From Citreicoccus inhibens (lineage in GTDB: Bacteria > Myxococcota > Myxococcia > Myxococcales > Myxococcaceae): a stretch of 64,000 nucleotides of DNA. Below are positions 17,311-25,466 of this stretch, piece after piece (positions within the stretch are counted from its first letter, which is position 1; every line of letters begins with the position of its first letter). The notes beneath the pieces are model-generated. The model was given only the letters and a program-made list of their open reading frames with translations, searched no databases and had not been told where the DNA came from. Location of the stretch: contig NZ_JAHNZT010000008.1 in the NCBI RefSeq assembly GCF_019039035.1, positions 62,001-126,000 on the forward strand, written 5' to 3'. The translations under genes and the position numbers were made by a program.

Positions 17311-19167
17311 GTGAGTCGGTCTGACAAGCATTCAGGTGGCACCATCCGCGCGCTCAGCGCCTTATTCCTGGCCATGTTCCTGGCCGCGGCGCCTCGCGCG
17401 GACGCGGCCACCGCGCAGAAGCTGTGCTTCCGCAACGTGACGGGCGTGCCAGGAGTTCCTGGGCCGCCCACGATTGACGGAAACGTCGCGGGGGACCTGG
17501 GGTGGACGGGCTCGTTCCGCTACGAGTTCGGCAACGGGACGAGTTCCTCCCACGGCGTCATCCAGGGCAGCCGGGATGGCGGCAATGTCTATCTCTCGTT
17601 CGAGGTGAACAACGACGCCACGTTCGATGACGAGGACGTGCTGGTGCTCACCTTCGACGTGGGCGGGGCGACGAATCGCTATCGTCGCCTGCACCTGTTC
17701 CCGCTCTTCGCGGGGACGGGGGCCGCCGCGGACGCTCGGCTGCGCGAGGTTCAGCTCTGGCAATCCGGCACGCTGGACGGGAGCGGCAAGGTCGTCTGGG
17801 GCACGGGGACGACCATTCCGCACGCCTCACTGGTCGCGGGCACGTTCTGGCTCGACGCGAAGGTCAAGAGCACGGACGGCGGCGTGGGCCACAAGAGTTG
17901 GACCGTAGAGATGAAGATTCCTGTGGCGGCCAGCGCGGCGGCCCCGGGCATCAACTTCCCCCCCGGCACCGACTTCAAGCTGTTCCTGGATGCGTTCCGC
18001 GTGGACTCGCTGATCGCCATCACTCCCTCGCTCCAGTGGCCGAGCAACGCGCCGGTGCCCGCCAACTTCGTGGACTTGGAGAACGCCACGCCCGCTCCGG
18101 CGGACTGGGGCGCGGGTACCTTCGGGACGACCGGCTGCGGCGGCGTGTCCTTTGACTACAACGACATCACCACGAACAACTCGCCGTCGGGCCTCATCAA
18201 GCTCAATGCCCCCAACTCCTTCCGCGTCAACCTGCACAACAACTCGGAGAGCGACACGGGCGTGAGCCTCTCGGCCAATGACATCAAGGCCACGTTCAAG
18301 ATCGCCAACTTCGGCTTGCCGGCACCGCTGAGCTGGCAGCCCGTGCCCGCAGCCAACAACCCGACGCCCCCCGGCTCCGTGCCCCCCATCTCCAGCGCGA
18401 TGCTGAGCACTGGCGACTGGACGCTGACGGCCGCGCAGCAGGCGGACTACAGCGCCCATCCGCACCAGTGCATCCTGGCGGAGGTCGAGTCGGGCGACGC
18501 GCGCACGCTGTTCATCAATCGGAGCGCCTGGCGCAACATGGACTTCGGGACCGCGTCCACGTTCGAGCGCACGGCGGAGATCGCGACCCAGGGCTACAAG
18601 CTGCCGCGTGAGGCGAAGGCGCACCGCATCGAGCTGCTCGCCTCCTCCGAGTTCGCGCCCCTCCGCCAGAGTGAGGGGACACGTCAGGCACGCGGCACCG
18701 AGGCGACGTGGCTCTTCCACGGATACCGCCACCTGGGCGCGGGCATCACCATCAAGAAGAAGGCGTTCGAGGTCGTCGAGCCGGTGGGTTCCTTCGGCTA
18801 CGTCATCCGTCACGAGCTGTCGCCCAACGACACGACCGAGAACCCGGCCTCCAAGTGGCGACTCGACGTGAAGGGCATCCCGCTCAATCCGCGCGCTCGT
18901 GAGATGCCCCCGACGATGCGCTACTACCTGGCGGATATCGAGGACGGGAAGACGCTCGCCATCACCACGCGGGCCGAGTACCCGGAGCCCAACGGCGAGA
19001 CACAGGACGGTGGCACGTCCGGCGGCACCGACGGCGGTACGGGGGGCCATGGCGGCACCATTGGGGAGAGCTGCGGGTGCAAGCGCACGGGGTCCGCGAG
19101 CACCGTGGGGCTGATGGGCATGCTGATGCTTGGCTTCATGGCGAGCCGCCGGGGCCGGCGCGAATAA
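17311..19167 (+). CDS. Secreted surface protein with CBM9/DOMON-like N-terminus and MYXO-CTERM tag (copy 1)
   Basis: A 618-residue exported protein. A signal peptide (LSALFLAMFLAAAPRADA) precedes a domain with PPTIDGNVAGDLGWTG, VYLSFEVNNDATFDDEDVLV and LTFDVGG, resembling the ligand-binding sandwich of CBM9/DOMON-type modules. The tail is a Gly-Thr-Asp-rich linker, then CGCKRTG, a hydrophobic stretch and RRGRRE. That is the Cys-hydrophobic-Arg layout of MYXO-CTERM tags, which direct myxobacterial proteins to the outer surface. I prefer GTG at 17311, because an AAGGGGGG ribosome site lies seven bases before it; an ATG at 17284 is also in frame. It sits inside the eCIS operon and is paralogous to the next gene. 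Confidence 0.75.
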   Translation: MSRSDKHSGGTIRALSALFLAMFLAAAPRADAATAQKLCFRNVTGVPGVPGPPTIDGNVAGDLGWTGSFRYEFGNGTSSSHGVIQGSRDGGNVYLSFEVNNDATFDDEDVLVLTFDVGGATNRYRRLHLFPLFAGTGAAADARLREVQLWQSGTLDGSGKVVWGTGTTIPHASLVAGTFWLDAKVKSTDGGVGHKSWTVEMKIPVAASAAAPGINFPPGTDFKLFLDAFRVDSLIAITPSLQWPSNAPVPANFVDLENATPAPADWGAGTFGTTGCGGVSFDYNDITTNNSPSGLIKLNAPNSFRVNLHNNSESDTGVSLSANDIKATFKIANFGLPAPLSWQPVPAANNPTPPGSVPPISSAMLSTGDWTLTAAQQADYSAHPHQCILAEVESGDARTLFINRSAWRNMDFGTASTFERTAEIATQGYKLPREAKAHRIELLASSEFAPLRQSEGTRQARGTEATWLFHGYRHLGAGITIKKKAFEVVEPVGSFGYVIRHELSPNDTTENPASKWRLDVKGIPLNPRAREMPPTMRYYLADIEDGKTLAITTRAEYPEPNGETQDGGTSGGTDGGTGGHGGTIGESCGCKRTGSASTVGLMGMLMLGFMASRRGRRE

Positions 19168-19219
19168 CGGCGTGAGGACACTGCGGCCCCTCGACGACGA
19201 GGGGCCACCGAGGAGCCAC

Positions 19220-21271
19220 ATGAACACACGATGGAGTGCAGTGCCGCGCTGGCTTCCCGCGCTGGCGTTGGGGAGCGCCGCGCTGCTGGCGAGCCCCGCA
19301 GCGCGCGCGGATGACAACGCGATGTGCATGCGAGATGCGGGCGGCGTCCCGTTCAGCCCGGGCCCGCCCACGGTGGACGGCCTCATCCCCTCCGACAAGG
19401 GATGGACGGGTGCGTTCCGCTACGAGGCCAGCAACGGCACCGACAAGCCGCACGCCGTGATTCAGGCCGTGCGCAGCACCGGCAATGCCTTCCTGTCCGT
19501 GGAGGTGAACAACGACCCGCACTTCGACGCGGAGGACGCCATCGTCCTCGCGTTCGACCTGGGCGCCGGGCCCAAGCGATACCGGCGCCTCATCATCTAC
19601 CCGCTCGTCGAAGACGGGAACGGCGTGGAGGCCAACCAGCGCCCCGCGCAGCTCGACTACTTCGAGTCCGACACCGCGACGGGGGGCGTGGTGGACTGGG
19701 GCACGGTGATGCACAAGGTGAACGCCGAGTTGGATCCCAACGCGCCCGGGGGCTTCTGGCTGGACGCGAAGGTGAGCACGGCCAGCGCGGGTGCCAACGA
19801 CAACTCCTGGTTCGTGGAGATGCGCCTTCCCAGCGCGAACCTCAACCTCGCGGGCGCCACGAATCCGCGCGTCTACGTCAACGTGATGCGCGTGAACAAC
19901 CTGGACGCCTCCGTGCTGTCGGAGCGCTGGCCGACGGGGACTCCGCCGCCGCTCGGGTTCCTGGATACGTCCACGCCTGACACGAGCACCTGGGGTGCCC
20001 TGTCGATGGGAGGAGGCGGAACGTGCACGGGGCTGTCCATCAAGGCCTCGGACATCCGCACCAACAACAGCTCGCCCACGCTCATCATGAATCCGGGCGT
20101 GGCGGGACAGAACGTGTTCCAGGCGGTCGTCACCAACAGCGGAAGCACGGATGCGTCCGGGGTGCGAGCGACGTTCCGAATCGCCAACTTCGGCCTGCAG
20201 ACGGATCAGAGTTGGAAGGCGGTGCCCGTGGCGAACAACCCGAGCCCACCCTCGGGAGTCATCGCCAAGAACGGCGGAACCCAGACGCTTCAGATTCCGT
20301 CATGGATCCTCAATGCCCAGGAGCAGACGGACTACACGGGGCATGCGCATCAATGCATCCTCGTGGACCTGACCTCGGGAGGGACCCCGGTCACGTTCAT
20401 CAACAGCTCCGCCTACCGGAACATGGACTTCGGCACCGCGTCCGTGTTCGAGCGCACCGCGCAGCTCGCGACCCGCGGCCTCCCCACGGATCCGGTGAAG
20501 AAGGTGACGCGGCTGCGACTGGACACGGTGAAGGGCATGAAGGTCCTCAACACCGACGGGCAGAAGGGAGACACCCCCAAGCGCGTCGCGCGGATGACCT
20601 GGCTGTTCCACGGCTACCGCGAGACGGGGCAGACCGTGACCATCCGGGGCACGCCGTATCGCCTGCTCGATTCGATGGGCTCGTTCGGCTACGTGGTGGA
20701 CCACACCACGCCTCCCATCATCCCGGGCAAACCTCCCGAGGAGGAGGCGGTGCTCAACCGGAGGTGGCAGCTCCAGGTGAAGAGCGCGCGGCCCGAGTTG
20801 CCCGTGCGCGCCCTGCCCCGCCTGGACCTCATGAGCGTGCCGGACCGGCTGGTGCTCTTCCCGCGACGCCCTCCCATCGAGAAGGACCTCGGGACGGTCC
20901 GGCCTCAATTGGCCGTCACGCCTCCGGTGCAAGGCCCTATCTCGACGCTTCCGCGTGACCGCGCCGGGAGCATCCTCACCCGAGCGCCCATCCCGACCCG
21001 GCCCTTGCCGGACCTCCCCACGCGCCCGGTGCCGACGCTGCCGACGGGAGTCGAGGACAAGGACACGCCGGCCACCTACTACATCGACGTCCCCGAGGGT
21101 GAGTCGGTGGACCTGGTCACTCACGCGGAGTTCCCCGAGGCCCAGGACGGAGGCAAGCCGGTGCCGGACTGTGGTTGCCGCCGGACGCCCACCACGGGCG
21201 CATCGGGCGTCACGGGACTCCTATTCCTCGCGTTCGTGGCCCGTCGGAGAGGTCGTCGCGACGATGCGTGA
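19220..21271 (+). CDS. Secreted surface protein with CBM9/DOMON-like N-terminus and MYXO-CTERM tag (copy 2)
   Basis: A 683-residue paralogue of the preceding protein. It has a signal peptide (LPALALGSAALLASPAARA), then PPTVDGLIPSDKGWTGAFRY and FLSVEVNNDPHFDAEDAIV, aligning with copy 1. Further shared blocks are TFRIANFGL, YRNMDFGTASVFERTA and WLFHGYRETG. A Pro-rich linker (about 570-640) ends in CGCRRTPTTG, a hydrophobic run and RRRGRRDDA, again a MYXO-CTERM-like tag. An AGGAG site precedes the ATG by four bases. The last eight bases overlap the next eCIS gene, which ties it to the operon. I infer a surface-anchored binding or docking protein; the ligand is unknown. Confidence 0.75.
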   Translation: MNTRWSAVPRWLPALALGSAALLASPAARADDNAMCMRDAGGVPFSPGPPTVDGLIPSDKGWTGAFRYEASNGTDKPHAVIQAVRSTGNAFLSVEVNNDPHFDAEDAIVLAFDLGAGPKRYRRLIIYPLVEDGNGVEANQRPAQLDYFESDTATGGVVDWGTVMHKVNAELDPNAPGGFWLDAKVSTASAGANDNSWFVEMRLPSANLNLAGATNPRVYVNVMRVNNLDASVLSERWPTGTPPPLGFLDTSTPDTSTWGALSMGGGGTCTGLSIKASDIRTNNSSPTLIMNPGVAGQNVFQAVVTNSGSTDASGVRATFRIANFGLQTDQSWKAVPVANNPSPPSGVIAKNGGTQTLQIPSWILNAQEQTDYTGHAHQCILVDLTSGGTPVTFINSSAYRNMDFGTASVFERTAQLATRGLPTDPVKKVTRLRLDTVKGMKVLNTDGQKGDTPKRVARMTWLFHGYRETGQTVTIRGTPYRLLDSMGSFGYVVDHTTPPIIPGKPPEEEAVLNRRWQLQVKSARPELPVRALPRLDLMSVPDRLVLFPRRPPIEKDLGTVRPQLAVTPPVQGPISTLPRDRAGSILTRAPIPTRPLPDLPTRPVPTLPTGVEDKDTPATYYIDVPEGESVDLVTHAEFPEAQDGGKPVPDCGCRRTPTTGASGVTGLLFLAFVARRRGRRDDA

Positions 21272-23402
21272 CGGAGCGGGCGTGGGCGAGACGATCATCG
21301 GGCGGCTGAAGCTGCGCGGGGCGGACTTGGAGCCGCTCTCCGCGAAGCTGCGCCTGGAGAGCCTGTTGAGCGGCGCCCACCTCGCTTCTCTCGGGCTGCC
21401 TCCCTCGGCAACCGTCTGCATTCGACGGTTGGCGGATCCCCGACCGGGGATGTTGCCGGTGAGGCAGCTCGCCGTCCGCCCTCCTCCTCTTTGGGAGGAG
21501 GCATGGGTCAAGGCCCTGCGCGCCCAGGTTGCGAGCGCGGCACGCCCCGCGCAGGGCGCAGTGCCCGCGGGCACCGAGGCCGTGCTGTTCCTGGACCGCG
21601 CGGAACTCCTGGCCTGCCTCGCGAGCGATGTCTGCCGAGGCACGGCCGCGTTGAACTGGTGGTGGCGCGGCCTGTTTCCCGCGGCAGATTTCGCTCGGTG
21701 CATGGTCGAGGAGTGGCTGCGCCGCCCCGAGTACGTCCCCGCCGCGCTCATCCACGTGGCAAGTCGCCGCGAGACGTCCCTCGTCGCCGCGCGCTTCAGC
21801 GAGGACGAGGCACGCGTGCTGCTCGCGCGGGTCTGCGAAGTCCACGGCCTCACGGCGCTGTCCTTGGTGATGAACGAACCGCTGTCCGCGGGAATGGAAT
21901 CCGTGGCGGCTTCCACTTCCGCAATCGAGCATCCGGGCCCCGTGACTGCACTGCGGCCCGCCCCGCCTTGGGAGTCATGGGCTCCGGAGACGCAAAGCCT
22001 CGGGGCTTCGATTGCGCATCAAGCGTGGATCGGAGTCTCGCTGATGATTCAGCGGGCTCCAGCCGTGATGCGGCTGGCGCCGTTCATCGAGGCCGCGCGC
22101 GCATGGCGGCAGCCAGTTCGACCGCCACGCGAAACCGAACGCCGTGAAGCAACTCCTCTTGCGAACTCACCGGAGTTCGAGCCGACCCAGCGTGTCGCGG
22201 CGCCTCGCGCCTCCTCCGCAACTGGGGCGGACTCCGCGCCGAGCCCTTATCCGTTGGTGGCCGATTCCCCCAGGCGAGCACCCGATGCCTTGGAGCGGGC
22301 GCTCGCGGAGGCGGCACCCGAGAGTCTCCCGATTCGGCGCGAGGCCGGTCCTCGCCGTGTTACCGCCGCGCCGCGCTCCAGTAGCGACCTTGGAACGCTC
22401 ACGCACGCGCCACAGTCGTCGGACGGGAGCGTCTCTGCTGCGACTCTCGACTCCATTGTGGAGGCGCGCTCGACGAGCATCGCGCCGACTGCATCCGAGC
22501 AGGTTCAGGCGCCCGTCGATTCTGGATTTTCCCCCTCATCGACTGTGCGCCTTGAGCCGCCTTCCGCGAGAGCCTGGGGGCTGCCCATCGCCACCGCGCT
22601 CGGCGGTCTCTTCTATCTCGTCAATCTGGGGCTCTTCCTGGAGCTGTATGGCGACTTCTCCCAGCCGCGATTCCAGGGCCTGTCCCTGTCTATCTGGGAC
22701 TTCGTCGCGCTGGTGGGACGACGACTGTTGAGCGACATCCGCCCGAACGATCCCGTGTGGACTGTGCTGGCCCAGCTCGCGGGACGCAGGCCTGGAGAGG
22801 CGCCCGGGCATGGCTTTGAGCCGCCCCATACGTGGCGCATTCGACCCGCCTGGCTACACGCCTTCCGCGCGGCTGAAGCACATCCATGGACCTGGAGCGT
22901 CACAGGCGGGCGGCTGCGCGTACGCCATCCTCGCGGGTTCCTCGTGCTGGATGTACCGACTGGAAGCGATGACACGACAGCGCCTCACCCGAGCACGGCC
23001 GCCACGGCCTCGCTTGACGCGGCTTCGGTCGTCGCTCGCGACGCAGTCGAGGCGCTCCTGCTCAACGAGCTTGCTCCCTACGGAGTTACGGACATGGCCT
23101 GGCTCGAGCTTGGAGTGGTGCCCGCCCCCGAGGCGACTTCTCCGCTCGAGCGGTGGTTGGCCTGGCTGATGCCTTATGTCCGCGCGCGATTGGCGCGGGC
23201 GTTGGGCCTGGCGCCGGGGGAGGAAGCGACGCTGGAGCGCAGGGTCTTCGCCCACGATGCGCTGCTGCATTTGACGGCGACACATGTCGACGTGGTGCTC
23301 TCGCTCGCGCGACTGCCGCTGGAGGTCCGCGTGGCGGGCCTGGACCGTGATGTCGGCTGGCTCCCCGCCGCCGGGCGTCACCTGACCTTCCATTTCGACT
23401 GA
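21264..23402 (+). CDS. eCIS companion protein of unknown function, upstream of the ATPase
   Basis: A 712-residue protein that I place by context. The N-terminus starts IIGRLKLRGADLEPLSAKL, and a notable block reads LNWWWRGLFPAADFARCMVE near residue 130. A Ser/Ala/Pro-rich linker fills about 295-430. The C-terminal third has a hydrophobic segment (LPIATALGGLFYLVNLGLFL, about 436-455) followed by LYGDFSQPRF, SIWDFVALVGRRLL and AHDALLHLTATHVDVVLSL. Large proteins with a similar Trp-rich block and a YGDF..P segment recur beside eCIS ATPase genes as far as I recall; I did not check. Its ATG lies inside the end of the MYXO-CTERM gene and it stops ten bases before the ATPase. No enzymatic motif was seen. 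Confidence 0.6.
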   Translation: MRDGAGVGETIIGRLKLRGADLEPLSAKLRLESLLSGAHLASLGLPPSATVCIRRLADPRPGMLPVRQLAVRPPPLWEEAWVKALRAQVASAARPAQGAVPAGTEAVLFLDRAELLACLASDVCRGTAALNWWWRGLFPAADFARCMVEEWLRRPEYVPAALIHVASRRETSLVAARFSEDEARVLLARVCEVHGLTALSLVMNEPLSAGMESVAASTSAIEHPGPVTALRPAPPWESWAPETQSLGASIAHQAWIGVSLMIQRAPAVMRLAPFIEAARAWRQPVRPPRETERREATPLANSPEFEPTQRVAAPRASSATGADSAPSPYPLVADSPRRAPDALERALAEAAPESLPIRREAGPRRVTAAPRSSSDLGTLTHAPQSSDGSVSAATLDSIVEARSTSIAPTASEQVQAPVDSGFSPSSTVRLEPPSARAWGLPIATALGGLFYLVNLGLFLELYGDFSQPRFQGLSLSIWDFVALVGRRLLSDIRPNDPVWTVLAQLAGRRPGEAPGHGFEPPHTWRIRPAWLHAFRAAEAHPWTWSVTGGRLRVRHPRGFLVLDVPTGSDDTTAPHPSTAATASLDAASVVARDAVEALLLNELAPYGVTDMAWLELGVVPAPEATSPLERWLAWLMPYVRARLARALGLAPGEEATLERRVFAHDALLHLTATHVDVVLSLARLPLEVRVAGLDRDVGWLPAAGRHLTFHFD

Positions 23403-23412
23403 GCGAGGCGTC

Positions 23413-25449
23413 ATGTCCGACACGCTCGAACACTTCAAGCTCCACTTCTTCGCGGCCACCGCACGAATGCTGGCTCAGGCGTCACGCGTGCTCGGCGGAG
23501 CGGAGTCCGTGCTCACGCGCTTCCCATTCCTCTCCGCCTACCGACAGGAGCTGGTCGAGCTGGGGATGGACGCGCCGGAGATGGACACCGATCCCCGCCT
23601 GTGGGCCGAGGTCCTCACCACCTGGGAGTCAGACGTCGCCGGGCACCTGCCCCTTCGCGCACTGCGCGAGGCCTCGGGCCTGGAGTTCGATGCCCTGACC
23701 CTCTTGCTCGCCACCGGCATGGTGGAGGAGGACGCGCGCTTCGGTGCCTTCTTCGCCGTGATGCAGGGCACTCCCACCGTGCACCGCCCCACCCTGGGCT
23801 TTCTCAACGCCTGCTGGCGCGCCGAGGAAGACCGAGGCGAGACACGCGCCGCCCTTCGGCGCCTGATGAATCTGGGGCTCGTGGAGGTCGTCAATCGCGA
23901 CGCACCCCGCTCGGAGTGGGCGCTGCACGTGCCCGGAGTCATCTGGGACGCGCTGCGCGGGGAGACCGCCGAGACCCCGACGCCCTGGTTAAAGTACCAC
24001 CCCCTCTGCTCTCTGGAGCGAGACGAGCCCCTCCTCGTTCCCGCGGACTTGATGGACGCCCTGGAGCGACTGCCTGCGCTGCTCGCCACGGGGGAGGTGC
24101 GCGCGGTGGTGATTCGGGGACCTCGGCACAACGGCCGCCGCACGCTCCTGCGCGGCGTGGCCAGTGCGCTCGGCCGTGGGGTCCTGGAGATTGAAGGCCC
24201 CCAGACGCGCGATGATGCCCGCTGGCAACTGGTTGGCCCGCTGGCCACGCTGCTCCACGCGCTTCCTATCGCGGTGCTCGATCCAGCCCCGGGCGAGGCC
24301 GCCGAGGTGCCTCGGCTGGCGGGTTTGGACGGGCCGCTCTGCGCGGTGCTCGGGCGCCTGGGGGGCGTGGGTGGCGAGGGCGTGGAGCGAGCCCTGACGC
24401 TGTCGGTGGACATGCCCGCTCCGGACGAGCGGACTCGGCACTGGGAGCGAGCGCTCGCGGGCCGCCCCTGCCCCGCGCTCTCAGAGCTGGGCGCACGCTT
24501 TCGTTACACGCGCGGCAACATCCGTCGCGCGGCCCGGCTCGCGCTCGCGCAGGCCGCCCTGGCCGGACGCGAGGCGGTGCTCCCCGAGGACGTACGCGAG
24601 GCAGGACGCGCACTGAATCGGCAGGCGCTCGACACGCTCGCGGTGCGGCTGTCCTCCACGGGTGACTGGGGTCAGCTCGCGGTGGGCCACGAGACGATGC
24701 GCGAGCTGCGCCACCTGGAAGCGCGCTGTCGGAGCCGCGAACGACTGGGCGCCACCGTGGGTGACTCCCTGGCGCGACAGCTCACCTCGGGCGTGCGCGC
24801 TCTCTTCCAGGGCCCCAGCGGCACGGGCAAGACCCTGGCGGCGCGGCTCATCGCCTCGGCGCTCCAACTCGACGTGTACCGCGTCGAGCTGTCCTCCGTG
24901 GTGAACAAGTACATCGGCGAGACCGAGAAGAACCTCTCCCGCATCTTCGCGCTCGCGGAGGAGTTGGACGTGGTGCTGCTGTTCGACGAGGGCGATTCGC
25001 TCTTCGCGCGCCGCACCGAGGTCAGCTCGTCCACGGATCGCTACGCCAACCTGGAGACGAACTATCTGCTCCAGCGCATCGAGTCCTTCGAGGGGATCCT
25101 CCTCGTCACGACAAACGCATCGGAGGCCATCGACCCGGCCTTCCAGCGGCGCATGGACGTGGTGGTGGACTTCCGCGCCCCCGACGCCACCGAGCGCTGG
25201 GCCATCTGGCAGATGCACCTGCCCGCCGCGCACACAGTGGAGGTGACGTTGCTGCGTGAGGTGGCCATGCGGTGTGACCTGAGTGGCGGGCAGATACGAA
25301 ACGCCGTCCTGCACGCGTCCCTGCTCGCCCTGGAGGAAGGCGCGGCCCTGGGCTCGGCGCATCTGGAGGCTGGCGTGCATCGCGAGTATCGCAAGGCCGG
25401 AGACGTCTGTCCCCTGCGTCGCGCTGGCGCGACCTCCCTGCGCGGCTGA
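23413..25449 (+). CDS. AAA+ ATPase, Afp15/Pvc15-like
   Basis: A 678-residue AAA+ protein. The active module is at the C-terminus: Walker A GPSGTGKT (about 467-474), a KYIGETEKNLSRIF pore/sensor stretch, Walker B VVLLFDEGDSLF (about 519-530), sensor 1 LLVTTNASEAID and an arginine finger region FQRRMD. A second, degenerate module lies around residues 225-400, with GPRHNGRRT where Walker A would be. In Afp and PVC this ATPase is needed for assembly or for loading toxin into the tube. The gene lies just upstream of the probable payload, the classic arrangement. It is a strong marker that the cluster is an eCIS rather than a prophage. Confidence 0.88.
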   Translation: MSDTLEHFKLHFFAATARMLAQASRVLGGAESVLTRFPFLSAYRQELVELGMDAPEMDTDPRLWAEVLTTWESDVAGHLPLRALREASGLEFDALTLLLATGMVEEDARFGAFFAVMQGTPTVHRPTLGFLNACWRAEEDRGETRAALRRLMNLGLVEVVNRDAPRSEWALHVPGVIWDALRGETAETPTPWLKYHPLCSLERDEPLLVPADLMDALERLPALLATGEVRAVVIRGPRHNGRRTLLRGVASALGRGVLEIEGPQTRDDARWQLVGPLATLLHALPIAVLDPAPGEAAEVPRLAGLDGPLCAVLGRLGGVGGEGVERALTLSVDMPAPDERTRHWERALAGRPCPALSELGARFRYTRGNIRRAARLALAQAALAGREAVLPEDVREAGRALNRQALDTLAVRLSSTGDWGQLAVGHETMRELRHLEARCRSRERLGATVGDSLARQLTSGVRALFQGPSGTGKTLAARLIASALQLDVYRVELSSVVNKYIGETEKNLSRIFALAEELDVVLLFDEGDSLFARRTEVSSSTDRYANLETNYLLQRIESFEGILLVTTNASEAIDPAFQRRMDVVVDFRAPDATERWAIWQMHLPAAHTVEVTLLREVAMRCDLSGGQIRNAVLHASLLALEEGAALGSAHLEAGVHREYRKAGDVCPLRRAGATSLRG

Positions 25450-25466
25450 ATCGAGGAACGACGCGA

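Noticed and set aside
1-25449. Prophage
   Set aside because: No capsid, portal, terminase, integrase or lysis gene, and an Afp15-like ATPase is present.
1-25449. Type VI secretion system
   Set aside because: No TssJ, TssL, TssM or ClpV-like gene; the ATPase is of the eCIS kind.
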